A DNA stretch of 64,000 bases from Ramlibacter agri (lineage in GTDB: Bacteria; Pseudomonadota; Gammaproteobacteria; Burkholderiales; Burkholderiaceae_C), in assembly GCF_012927085.1 (NCBI RefSeq), contig NZ_JABBFX010000002.1, forward strand, positions 434,001-498,000, written 5' to 3'. Both the position numbers and the translations under genes were made by a program. The notes beneath the pieces were generated by a model. That model was not told the DNA's origin, ran no database searches, and saw only the letters and a program-made list of their open reading frames with translations. Below are positions 53,507-60,853 of this stretch, in pieces. Position 1 is the stretch's first letter; each line of letters opens with the position of its first letter.

Positions 53507-54067
53507 ATGCAACGCCGCCTGCTGTTCTCGGCCCTCGCCTGCTGGCCCTTGACGCGCCTGCTGGCCCAGGAGCAGGCCGAGCGGCCGCGGCTGAAGATTT
53601 CGGCCGCGGAACTGCACAAGACCTTGTCGGCCCGCTTCCCCGTGCGGCTGGACCTCGCCGGCTTGCTGCAGCTGCGGCTGGACGCCCCGGCCCTGCTGCT
53701 CTTGCCCGCGCGCCAGAAGCTCGGCGCCACGCTGCAGCTGCGCGCCACCGACGTGCAGTCGCGCCAGGTGCAGGCCGGCGAGATGGATGTGGCCTTTCGC
53801 CTGCGTTACGAAGCCTCCGACCGCACGCTGCGCGCGCGCCAGCTGGAAGTGCTGGACCTGCGCTGGCCCGGCATGCCGCCGGAGACCGTGGCCTTCATCC
53901 AGGCCTTTGCGCCCGCGGCCGCGGCCAATGCGCTGGGCGAGATCGTGCTGCACCAGTTCGCGCCCGGCGACCTGGCGCTGGCCGACACCATGGGCCTGCA
54001 GCCCGAGCAGATCACCGTGGCCGAGGACGGCATCGTGATCTGGTTGGGGAACAAGCCCGTTCAGTAG
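53507..54067 (+). CDS. DUF1439 (YceB-like) exported protein
   Basis: A 186-residue protein with an N-terminal signal (LLFSALACWPLTRLLAQEQ) that contains a Cys but no proper lipobox. The mature domain is amphipathic beta-rich (LLQLRLDAPALLLLPARQKLGATLQLRATDVQS), as in the lipid-binding DUF1439 family. It could be a periplasmic lipid or envelope protein. It is divergent from the RraA gene and overlaps the ggt 3' end by seven bases. Confidence 0.75.
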   Translation: MQRRLLFSALACWPLTRLLAQEQAERPRLKISAAELHKTLSARFPVRLDLAGLLQLRLDAPALLLLPARQKLGATLQLRATDVQSRQVQAGEMDVAFRLRYEASDRTLRARQLEVLDLRWPGMPPETVAFIQAFAPAAAANALGEIVLHQFAPGDLALADTMGLQPEQITVAEDGIVIWLGNKPVQ

Positions 54068-55797
54068 CCCAGCGCGAGCCCCGTGTTGCGACGCGGGTCG
54101 GTGGCGCCGTAGAAGCGGTTCGCGCCCACCGGCTTGCCGCGCAAGGACGGTGCGCCGATGAGGATGGCCACCACGTGCCGCGACACGTCGCCGGACACGA
54201 ACTGCTGGCCCTTCGCCTCCAGCAGTGCGCGCGTGTCGGGGCTCAGCGCGAAGCGCTCCACGATCGTCGTCAGGGGCAGCCACTGCTGGTGGAAGCGCGG
54301 CGCGTCGACGGCCTCCTGGACATCCATGTCGTAGTCGATCACGTTCAGGATCGTGTGCAGCACCGCGGTGGGAATGCGGCTACCGCCCGCCGTCCCCACC
54401 ACCATCACCGGCTTGCCGTCGCGGCTGACGATGGTGGGCGACATCGACGACAGCGGCGTCTTGCCGGGCGCGATGGCGTTGGCCTCGCCCTGCACCAGCC
54501 CGTACAGGTTGGGCACGCCCGGCTTCGAGGTGAAGTCGTCCATCTCGTCGTTCAGCAGCACGCCGGTGCCGGCCGCGGTGACGCGCGCGCCGAACCAGTC
54601 GTTGAGCGTGTAGGTCACGCTGACCGCGTTGCCGTCCTGGTCGGCGATCGAATAGTGCGTGGTGTTGGTGCCCTCGTGCGGCGGCACGCCCGGCTTGATC
54701 TCCGCGGACACGCCGGCCTTGCTGGCATCGATCGCCTGCCGCAGGGCGGCGGCATAGTTGCGATCGAGCAGGCGGCCGACCGGGTTCGTCACGAAGTCGG
54801 GGTCGCCCAGGTAGCTGTTGCGGTCCATGTAGGCATGGCGCATGGCCTCGATCTGGTAGTGCACCGCCTGCGCCGAGCGGAAGCCCAGGTCGCGCATGGG
54901 GTAGCCCTCCAGCACGTTGAGGATCTCGCAGAGGACCACCCCACCCGAGCTGGGCGGCGGCGCCGAAACCACGTGGTAGCCGCGGTAGTCGCACTCGATC
55001 GGCGCCAGTTCGCGCACCTTGTAGCGGGCCAGGTCGGCCTGCGTGACGATGCCGCCGCCCGCCTGGCTGGAAGCCGCGATCGCGGCGGCCACGGGGCCGG
55101 CATAGAAGCCTGGCGCGCCGTGCCGCGCAACCTGGCGCAGCGTCTTCGCCAGGTCCTTCTGCACCAGCCGCTGGCCCGGCTGCCAGGGTTGCCCCTGGTC
55201 GAGGAAGATGGCGGCCGTCGCCGGGTCCTTGCGGAAACCCTCGGTGGCCAATCGCATCAGGTCCACGTCGCCCTGGTCGAGCACGAAGCCGCGCTCCGCC
55301 AGCGCGATGGCCGGCGCGATGAGCTCGCCGCGCTTGCGGGTGCCGTACTTCGCCAGCGCGTATTCCATGCCGGCAACGGAGCCGGGCACGGCGACGCCCA
55401 GGTGGCCGTAGGTGCTGGCGCCCTTCCTCACGTTGCCGGCGGCGTCGAGGTACATGTCGGCCCTGGCCGCCAGCGGCGCCTTCTCGCGGAAGTCGATGAA
55501 GGTCTTGCGGCCGTCGGCCAGCTGGATGGTCATGAAGCCGCCACCGCCGAGGTTGCCGGCCGCCGGGTACACCACGGCCAGCGCGTAGCCGACTGCCACG
55601 GCCGCATCGACCGCGTTGCCGCCCTTGCGCAGCACATCGACGCCGACCTGGCTGGCCAGGTGCTGGGCCGTGACGACCATGCCATGCTGCGCCGCCACCG
55701 GCGCCATCGAGGCGCCATGCGCCGCGGTGAAGGCCACCGCAACGCCGAGGCCGAGCGCGAACTTGCGGAACGGCGGAATGCCATCGAACAGGCGCAT
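54061..55797 (-). CDS. ggt: Gamma-glutamyltransferase (glutathione hydrolase)
   Basis: A 578-residue Ntn hydrolase precursor with a signal segment (FALGLGVAVAFTAAHG). The large-subunit part has SQVGVDVLRKGGNAVDAAVAVGYALAVVYP. The self-cleaving junction is EGTNTTHYSIAD (about residue 380), where the first Thr of TTH becomes the nucleophile. The small subunit carries PLSSMSPTIV and VVGTAGGSRIPT. The enzyme hydrolyses periplasmic glutathione and gamma-glutamyl compounds. Length is normal for the family and key residues are intact. Confidence 0.94.
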   Translation of the reverse strand: MRLFDGIPPFRKFALGLGVAVAFTAAHGASMAPVAAQHGMVVTAQHLASQVGVDVLRKGGNAVDAAVAVGYALAVVYPAAGNLGGGGFMTIQLADGRKTFIDFREKAPLAARADMYLDAAGNVRKGASTYGHLGVAVPGSVAGMEYALAKYGTRKRGELIAPAIALAERGFVLDQGDVDLMRLATEGFRKDPATAAIFLDQGQPWQPGQRLVQKDLAKTLRQVARHGAPGFYAGPVAAAIAASSQAGGGIVTQADLARYKVRELAPIECDYRGYHVVSAPPPSSGGVVLCEILNVLEGYPMRDLGFRSAQAVHYQIEAMRHAYMDRNSYLGDPDFVTNPVGRLLDRNYAAALRQAIDASKAGVSAEIKPGVPPHEGTNTTHYSIADQDGNAVSVTYTLNDWFGARVTAAGTGVLLNDEMDDFTSKPGVPNLYGLVQGEANAIAPGKTPLSSMSPTIVSRDGKPVMVVGTAGGSRIPTAVLHTILNVIDYDMDVQEAVDAPRFHQQWLPLTTIVERFALSPDTRALLEAKGQQFVSGDVSRHVVAILIGAPSLRGKPVGANRFYGATDPRRNTGLALGY

Positions 55798-55972
55798 TGT
55801 GTTTTTCCAGGTTGGCCCAAAGCCGCAATGCTAGGGCTTCGCCAAAGGGCGGTCCCGGCGTGGAAAATCCAGTGCCGGGCGCCGGCAGCGGGACGATAAT
55901 TCTGGCCTCGGGACTCCAAGCGGAGGGCCTGCATGAACGGTGATGCGCCAGCGGCCTCAGGAGCGGACTTCC

Positions 55973-56230
55973 ATGCCGAACCTGGCCAGTGAACGGCAGG
56001 CCCTGTCGATGGCCGACGCCCACCTGCTGGAGGCCCGGCGGCGCATCGCGCGGCTGGAACAGATGACGGAGGGCTCCGGGCACGCGGGCTCCGAGGCGAC
56101 CGCCGGCGCGCTCGCGGCGCTGAGGGATGGGCTGGCCGCGATGGAGGACCACCGGCGCATCATCCTGCAGATGATCGCCGACCTCGAGTCGGGGCGCCTC
56201 AAGGACCGCGGGCCGCTCGGGCTGCGCTGA
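55973..56230 (+). CDS. Small helical hypothetical protein
   Basis: An 85-residue protein predicted to be two helices: [22 protein letters not shown] and [28 protein letters not shown]. The start at 55973 has AGGAG ten bases upstream; 55940 is an alternative. It lies 74 bases before the chemoreceptor gene. No family recognised; it could be a small coiled-coil adaptor. Confidence 0.65.
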   Translation: MPNLASERQALSMADAHLLEARRRIARLEQMTEGSGHAGSEATAGALAALRDGLAAMEDHRRIILQMIADLESGRLKDRGPLGLR

Positions 56231-56304
56231 GCGCTCAAGTTCGGCCGCCCGCTGCCGAAACAGGACATGGGCCGTCGTTGCACGGCCAGGAATCCAGAAT
56301 CCCC

Positions 56305-57852
56305 ATGTCCCTGAACAACTTTTCCATCGGCAAGCGCCTGGCCCTGGTGCTGGGCATCATCCTCACCCTGTTCCTCGCCAGCACGGCCATCGTGGCCATG
56401 AAGCTGCGCACGCTCGGCGCCGAGCTCGACGCCATGGGCGACAACAGCGTCCGCGTGGAGCGCGCCGGCGCCGAATGGCTGCGCAACACCGAGTCCGGCC
56501 TGCAGCGCGCCGCCGCCATCGCCAAGAGCGGCGATGCGAGCCTGGTCGCCTACTTCGCCCCCTTCTCCGCGGCAGCCATCCAGGAAACCAACGAGCTGCA
56601 GAAGTTCATCGAGACGAAGATGGACACGCCCGAGGAGCGCCAGGCCTTCGACGACGTGGGCGTGAAGCGCAAGAAGTACCTCGCCGTGCGCGAAGAGGTG
56701 AACCGGCTGAAGAAGGCCGGCGACATGCCCGGCGCCGCCAGGCTGTTCGAGGCCGAGTTCGAGCCGAACGCCAAGCAGTACCTGGCCGGCGTGCGCCGGA
56801 TCGTCGAGATCCAGCGCAGGCAGCTGGACGAATCCGCCGTCCACGTGCAGGCGCTGCGCGGCGAGGCCGTGACGGTGCTGGTGGGCTGCGCCGCCGCCTC
56901 GCTGGTGCTGGGCGTGCTGCTGGCCTGGGTGCTGGTGCGCAGCATCACGGGCCCCCTGCAACGCGCCGTGGCCGTGGCCCAGGACGTTGCCGGCGGCAAC
57001 CTCGCCGTGCGCATCGACGCCAGGGGCGACGACGAGACGGGCCAGCTGCTGAAGGCACTGGACACGATGTCAGCCAGCCTGGTGAAGATCGTCGGCGAAG
57101 TGCGCATGGGCACGAACTCGATCGCCACCGCCTCGACGCAGATCGCCTCGGGCAACCAGGACCTGTCCTCGCGCACCGAGCAGCAGGCCAGCTCGCTGCA
57201 GGAGACCGCCGCTTCGATGGAGCAGCTGACGACCACCGTGAAGTCCAACGCCGAGAACGCGCGCCACGCGAGCACGCTGGCCAATGCGGCCGCCGAACTG
57301 GCCACCAAGGGCGGCAGCGTGGTGGCGCAAGTGGTGGACACCATGGGCAACATCGAGGCCTCGTCCCGCAAGATCGCCGACATCACCGGCGTGATCGACG
57401 GCATCGCCTTCCAGACCAACATCCTGGCGCTGAACGCCGCCGTGGAAGCGGCGCGCGCCGGCGAGCAAGGCCGCGGCTTCGCGGTGGTGGCGTCCGAGGT
57501 GCGCAGCCTCGCGCAGCGCTCCGCCGATGCCGCGCGCGAGATCAAGACGCTGATCACCGCCTCGGCGGGCACCGTCGCCTCCGGCACGCAGCTGGTGGAC
57601 ACGGCCGGCCAGACCATGGGCGAGATCGTGACGGAGGTGCGCCGCGTCTCCGACATCATTGCCGGCATCACCACGGCCAGCCTCGAGCAGAGCGCCGGCA
57701 TCGCACAGGTCAACCAGGCCATCGCGCTGATGGACCAGGCCACGCAACAGAACGCGGCGCTGGTGGAAGAAGCGGCCGCGGCAGCCGGCGCGCTGCAGCG
57801 CCAGGCCGACGGTCTGGTGCAGGCGGTGGAGGTTTTCCGGCTCGCCGCCTGA
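56305..57852 (+). CDS. Methyl-accepting chemotaxis protein (Tar-like)
   Basis: A 515-residue receptor. Two membrane spans ([20 protein letters not shown] and [21 protein letters not shown]) enclose a four-helix periplasmic domain (about residues 32-190). A HAMP domain follows, then the signalling domain with the conserved tip [37 protein letters not shown] (about 370-405) and [21 protein letters not shown] methylation regions. It detects a small ligand and controls the chemotaxis kinase. No che genes are in the window, and there is no C-terminal NWETF-type CheR-tethering peptide. Confidence 0.94.
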   Translation: MSLNNFSIGKRLALVLGIILTLFLASTAIVAMKLRTLGAELDAMGDNSVRVERAGAEWLRNTESGLQRAAAIAKSGDASLVAYFAPFSAAAIQETNELQKFIETKMDTPEERQAFDDVGVKRKKYLAVREEVNRLKKAGDMPGAARLFEAEFEPNAKQYLAGVRRIVEIQRRQLDESAVHVQALRGEAVTVLVGCAAASLVLGVLLAWVLVRSITGPLQRAVAVAQDVAGGNLAVRIDARGDDETGQLLKALDTMSASLVKIVGEVRMGTNSIATASTQIASGNQDLSSRTEQQASSLQETAASMEQLTTTVKSNAENARHASTLANAAAELATKGGSVVAQVVDTMGNIEASSRKIADITGVIDGIAFQTNILALNAAVEAARAGEQGRGFAVVASEVRSLAQRSADAAREIKTLITASAGTVASGTQLVDTAGQTMGEIVTEVRRVSDIIAGITTASLEQSAGIAQVNQAIALMDQATQQNAALVEEAAAAAGALQRQADGLVQAVEVFRLAA

Positions 57853-57854
57853 GC

Positions 57855-58232
57855 CTAGGGTGGCGGCGAAGGCCAGGCCTTCAGCAAGCGCGTGAGCTCG
57901 CGCTTCTGCTTCGCATTCGATTGACGCCAGGCGTTCCTGGCCAGCGCGAGGAAGCGGTCCTCGGCCGGATCGGCCGCGGGCCCTTCCTCGCGTTCTTCGT
58001 CCAGCCAGCCGGCGGCCTGGCCGGCATGCTGCTCGATCTGGCGCGCCAGCTTGTCGCCGATGGGGCGCGCGGACTTGATCTGCGACCAGGTGCTCGGTGA
58101 AATTTCGAGAGTTGCCGCGAAGGCCTGCTCGAGGCCCTTGGCACTGGCGCCCTGCGCGAGCTGCTGCCGCGCGTAGCCTTGGTACAGCGCCTGCATGTTG
58201 CGGCGCCGGGTAACGGTCACGTTCTCTGTCAC
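57855..58232 (-). CDS. Putative small DNA-binding protein
   Basis: A 125-residue hydrophilic protein. The middle QGASAKGLEQAFAATLEISPSTWSQIKSARPIGDKLARQIEQHAG resembles a lambda-type helix-turn-helix. The C-terminus is basic (NAKQKRELTRLLKAW). The start is uncertain: GTG at 58232 is used, TTG at 58250 or ATG at 58196 are alternatives, and none has a clear Shine-Dalgarno. It is convergent with the chemoreceptor gene with two bases between stops. A regulator of the nearby sRNA region is possible. Confidence 0.65.
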   Translation of the reverse strand: MTENVTVTRRRNMQALYQGYARQQLAQGASAKGLEQAFAATLEISPSTWSQIKSARPIGDKLARQIEQHAGQAAGWLDEEREEGPAADPAEDRFLALARNAWRQSNAKQKRELTRLLKAWPSPPP

Positions 58233-58277
58233 TGTGTTCAATTCGCGCAACGGCGCAAGAAAAGATTGTGCACCCGC

Positions 58278-58306
58278 TTGCGCGACTTGTTAAGACTCTT
58301 TATAGT
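58278..58306 (+). promoter_or_regulatory. Sigma-70-type promoter for a putative small RNA
   Basis: TTGCGC (58278-58283), a 17-base spacer, then TATAGT (58301-58306). Start of transcription would be near 58313. It points to a terminator 190 bases further on. Confidence 0.5.
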
Positions 58307-58312
58307 CGCGTC

Positions 58313-58539
58313 CCTCGCCTCCCCTGAGGCATGCAACCAAGCTTTCCAAGGACCCATCGTGCTATCGAACCGACCCACCACAGCAGCCATGACCCGCATC
58401 GCGGGGCAGCGGCCGTATGCGTGCGGCCATGAGGATAGCTGCGGCAGTCCGGGAGCGGGAGACGTGTAGGCGCGTCCCGCATCAACCTCTTTCACCAGAG
58501 GCCCGGACTCCGCAAGGAATCCGGGCCTTTCTGTTTTTT
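58313..58539 (+). ncRNA. Candidate small RNA, promoter to terminator
   Basis: About 225 bases between a good promoter and an intrinsic terminator with no convincing gene. A 26-codon reading frame (58389-58469, MTRIAGQRPYACGHEDSCG...) could be a leader peptide, but it lacks a ribosome binding site and any run of a regulatory amino acid. The sequence upstream of the terminator is hairpin-rich. It is either a trans-acting RNA or an attenuated leader for the gene at 58825. Confidence 0.4.
58499..58539 (+). terminator. Intrinsic terminator
   Basis: 13-base arms AGGCCCGGACTCC and GGAATCCGGGCCT around a GCAA tetraloop, with one mismatch, then TTCTGTTTTTT. It is a strong Rho-independent terminator on the plus strand. 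Confidence 0.9.
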
Positions 58540-58773
58540 CTTTCCCCTGTGCCGCATCGACGACCCCGGGTGTGTTCCTTGACAACTTGCCGCGAGGCAG
58601 CGCCGGCACTGGCCGGCCGCTGCTTCGCACCTTTTCACTTCGGGTGTGCCCAGGCACCACCGTCCGCGCGCAGCCGCGGGAACGGCAGGACGGGATGTGC
58701 ACGGGGTCGCTCCCCATGTGCAGCGAGGGCCCCGGGCCGGCATGCCGGCCGCTCGCGCCTGGACACAGCCGAA

Positions 58774-58793
58774 GTGGAAAGCCGCTTTTCCAC
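58774..58793. repeat. Short hairpin before the small ORF
   Basis: GTGGAAA (58774-58780) and TTTCCAC (58787-58793) are perfect inverted arms around a six-base loop, 31 bases before the ATG at 58825. The 285 bases between the terminator and this ORF show nothing else recognisable. It may be a leader structure. Confidence 0.4.
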
Positions 58794-58824
58794 CGCCATT
58801 CAACCAACTCACCTGGGAGCCATC

Positions 58825-58980
58825 ATGATCCTCACGCTTTGCCAGATTGCGGCCACTGTGATCGCACGATGGCTGTCCACCTGGAGGCATTCGCGCCGTG
58901 TGCGTGTGCAGCCGGTTCCGCCCGAACCACTCGATGAAGAAGACGTCGCCCAGCGCGTGCGCCTGAGCGGCGAGTGGTGA
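58825..58980 (+). CDS. Putative small peptide, 51 residues
   Basis: Reads MILTLCQIAATVIARWLSTW then a basic Arg-rich patch and an acidic C-terminus (EPLDEEDVAQRVRLSGEW). The N-terminal part could be a short amphipathic or membrane helix. GGGAG lies five bases before the ATG. It ends ten bases from the convergent chalcone-isomerase-like gene. No family is recognised, so it may be spurious. Confidence 0.45.
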   Translation: MILTLCQIAATVIARWLSTWRHSRRVRVQPVPPEPLDEEDVAQRVRLSGEW

Positions 58981-58989
58981 CGCCCTTTG

Positions 58990-59586
58990 CTACTGGTCGA
59001 GCGCCAGCAAGGCCTTCTTCAACAGATGGTCCGCCGGCGCATCGCCCACCCAGATCTTCAGGATCATGCCGAAGAACTCGGCGTCGCCGACCGGCGCGCC
59101 CTGCGGCTGGTCCTGGATGAAGAACTGCGTGCCCTTGCCGGGGACGTACTCCATGGCGAAGGTGTCGCCCGGCACCAGCTTGGACTTGCCCGAAAAGATC
59201 TCGATCAGGCGGTTGCTGGAAACCGCGTGCTTCTGGACCTTGTCCTTCGGCGAGTTCTCCTGCAGCCCCTTGATGAACAGCAGGCCCAGGTCCGTACCCG
59301 GGAGTTCGCGCAGCGCCGTGAACTGCAGGCGCATCGGGCCCGCCTGCTTCAGGAGGGTGTCGGGCGAACTGGCCTTCGCCGCCGTGTACAGGCCGAGGTC
59401 GTAGACCTTGAAGACCGCCTTGTACCGCGTGCCGGCGCCATTCAGCTGCAGCCGGGTGCCTGCCACCTGGATCTCGGACGGGAAGTTCGTCTGGGTGGGG
59501 GCGGCAACGGCAAGGGTCGAAGCCACGAGCGCAAGAGCCGCCAGGCTCGAGGGAATCACGCGGCGGACAGGGGGAACGCGAGGCAT
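58990..59586 (-). CDS. Exported chalcone-isomerase-like protein
   Basis: A 198-residue protein with a signal (SSLAALALVASTLAVAAPT) and a chalcone-isomerase-like (chalcone_3) domain. Typical parts are LNGAGTRYKAVFKVYDLGLYTA, MRLQFTALRELPGTDLGLLFIKGLQ and FFGMILKIWVGDAPADHLLKKALL. It is probably a periplasmic small-ligand (fatty-acid-like) binding protein rather than a flavonoid enzyme. It is divergent from the RNA-repair remnant. Confidence 0.87.
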   Translation of the reverse strand: MPRVPPVRRVIPSSLAALALVASTLAVAAPTQTNFPSEIQVAGTRLQLNGAGTRYKAVFKVYDLGLYTAAKASSPDTLLKQAGPMRLQFTALRELPGTDLGLLFIKGLQENSPKDKVQKHAVSSNRLIEIFSGKSKLVPGDTFAMEYVPGKGTQFFIQDQPQGAPVGDAEFFGMILKIWVGDAPADHLLKKALLALDQ

Positions 59587-59679
59587 GAGGTCTCCGAAGC
59601 TTAAGTGGAAGGCCTTCTGAAGCTTAGGGGAAATGCCCGGACCGCAACCCCAGGCTGTGGGTTTGCCGTCACAGCCCAT

Positions 59680-59695
59680 TGGCCGATCCCTCGCG
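59680..59695 (+). promoter_or_regulatory. Possible sigma-54 promoter of the RNA-repair locus
   Basis: TGGCCGA, four bases, TCGCG: GG (59681-59682) and GC (59693-59694) are ten bases apart, as at -24/-12 of sigma-54 promoters. The match to TGGCACG-N4-TTGCW is only partial. RtcR-controlled rtcB operons use such promoters. It overlaps the start of the hairpin at 59686-59709. Confidence 0.3.
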
Positions 59696-59709
59696 AAAGC
59701 GTGAGGGAT
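59686..59709. repeat. Hairpin in the leader of the rtcB remnant
   Basis: ATCCCTC and GAGGGAT are perfect 7-base arms; the inside has GC-gaaa-GC, giving a GNRA-like tip. It lies 34 bases before the remnant's ATG and could protect the 5' end of the transcript or mark an attenuation or protein-binding site. Confidence 0.4.
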
Positions 59710-59742
59710 TGCGCAACGAACAACAACGACAAGGAGCGTCCC

Positions 59743-59810
59743 ATGGAACTCATGCCGACCTGGTCGACGTCGTGCACACGCTGAAGCAGGTGCTCTGCGT
59801 GAAGGGCTGA
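59743..59810 (+). pseudogene. rtcB: Remnant of rtcB (3'-5' RNA ligase), C-terminal codons only
   Basis: The frame 59754-59810 reads ADLVDVVHTLKQVLCVKG and then a stop. This is the invariant C-terminus of RtcB RNA ligases (E. coli RtcB ends SDLVEVIYTLRQVVCVKG). The rest of the about 400-residue enzyme is missing. Just upstream is a strong AAGGAG Shine-Dalgarno and ATGGAACTC, but that ATG is out of frame with the remnant. An internal deletion therefore joined the gene's start to its last codons. The downstream HNH, tRNA-like and slipin genes were presumably rtcB neighbours. Confidence 0.75.
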
Positions 59811-59865
59811 TGCGGGAGGGGGCCCGCGCGGCCCCGTCTTCATCCACCCCGAGCAAGGAGAACCC

Positions 59866-60426
59866 ATGCATTCCGTCCTGCAACTGGACATCCAGGGCAC
59901 CCCGCAGGCGTGGATCGGCCTCGAGGAGGCCGCCCTGCACTACGCCGCCGGCTCGGTGGTGTGGGAAGACGGCGCCGGCCCGCTGGCCACGCTGCGCGGC
60001 GGCTGGAACGCCGTCACGGGCCGGCAGTCGCGCATCGACGTCGCGCCCATCGTGGCGCTCCGTGGCCACGCCAGGCTGAACCTGTTCGACGTCGTGCCCG
60101 GCGTGACCAAGGCCAAGCTGCTTCGCCGCGACCGCCACACCTGCGCCTACTGCGGCGAGGTGTTCGCGGAGCGCGAGCTGCAGGCCGAGCACATCGTGCC
60201 GGACTCGTGCGGCGGCGCCTACAGCTGGATGAACCTGGTCACCGCCTGCGCGGCATGCAACGCGCGCAAGGCGAACCGGACGCCGGAAGAAGCCGGCATG
60301 CCGCTGCTGTACCTGCCGTACGTGCCGACGCGCTTCGAATCCTTCCTGCTGGAAGGACGCCGCATCCGCGCCGACGTGCACGAATGGCTGGCCGCGAGGC
60401 TGCCGAAGCATTCGCGCCTGCACTGA
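59866..60426 (+). CDS. HNH endonuclease
   Basis: A 186-residue nuclease. The C-terminal half has a zinc-bound HNH/beta-beta-alpha-Me fold: CAYCGE, the catalytic H in QAEHIVPDS, NLVTACAACN with Asn and the second C-x2-C pair, then KANRTPEEAGMP. The N-terminal half (WIGLEEAALHYAAGSVVWEDG) resembles the substrate-binding part of RtcB-linked HNH proteins and has no known motif. AAGGAG is five bases before the ATG. It sits between the rtcB remnant and a tRNA-shaped RNA, which might be its target. All HNH residues are intact. Confidence 0.88.
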   Translation: MHSVLQLDIQGTPQAWIGLEEAALHYAAGSVVWEDGAGPLATLRGGWNAVTGRQSRIDVAPIVALRGHARLNLFDVVPGVTKAKLLRRDRHTCAYCGEVFAERELQAEHIVPDSCGGAYSWMNLVTACAACNARKANRTPEEAGMPLLYLPYVPTRFESFLLEGRRIRADVHEWLAARLPKHSRLH

Positions 60427-60582
60427 TTCCAGTGCGGGCGCAACGAGTCTTTCGTGGAAGCGCATGCGCTCACAGGTCGGGGTTCACCAGCCCCGCCGGC
60501 GTGCAGCGGCCGGGAATCCCGTCGCCGCGGCACGTGCCGCCATGCAGGGACGCGAGGGAACGGGTGACTCGATCACCCTCCA

Positions 60583-60656
60583 CTGTTGATAGCTCAGTCT
60601 GGTAGAGCAACGCGCTGCTAACGCGTCTGTCGCAGGTTCGATTCCTGCTCACATCG
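60583..60656 (+). ncRNA. tRNA-like RNA with GCU anticodon and defective acceptor stem
   Basis: A cloverleaf is clear: D arm GCTC-AGTCTGGTA-GAGC (60592-60608), anticodon stem ACGCG/CGCGT around CTGCTAA (60610-60626; anticodon GCT at 60617-60619), variable region CTGTC, T arm GCAGG-TTCGATT-CCTGC (60632-60648). The acceptor arms CTGTTGA and TCACATC pair at only three positions next to the body, or five with a bulged T. It also lacks the long variable arm of true tRNA-Ser. It is probably not aminoacylated. RtcB operons in other bacteria contain tRNA-like RNAs, and this fits that context. Confidence 0.72.
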
Positions 60657-60673
60657 ATTGGAAATCGACAGCA

Positions 60674-60723
60674 AACCCCGGCCGCGCCAGCGGCACGGTC
60701 CTGCGCGGACGGCAAGCGGGGTT
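60674..60723 (+). repeat. Hairpin following the tRNA-like RNA
   Basis: Perfect arms AACCCCG (60674-60680) and CGGGGTT (60717-60723) enclose a GC-rich, further-structured loop. It could be a 3' extension of the tRNA-like transcript. There is no T-run after it, so it is not an intrinsic terminator. The 130 bases to the slipin ATG show nothing else. Confidence 0.4.
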
Positions 60724-60853
60724 CCGCGTACACGGCCAGCCAGCTGCCCCGCGGGGCGGCGGCGCACTGTGCACCCGGGCCCAGGCACCGCCCGCCCGCC
60801 GTGCCCCTGAACCGGCCCCCTCTTCATCAACGCACGCACACAAGGAGAACAAG

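Noticed and set aside
58389..58469. Leader peptide for amino-acid attenuation
   Set aside because: No run of a control codon, no ribosome binding site and no biosynthetic operon downstream.
59743..59784. Short 13-codon ORF (MELMPTWSTSCTR) at the rtcB scar
   Set aside because: It uses the old start codon but is out of frame with the rtcB remnant and too short; better explained as a deletion junction.
60583..60656. A normal tRNA-Ser(GCU)
   Set aside because: The acceptor stem does not pair and the long variable arm of tRNA-Ser is absent, so a functional seryl-tRNA is unlikely.
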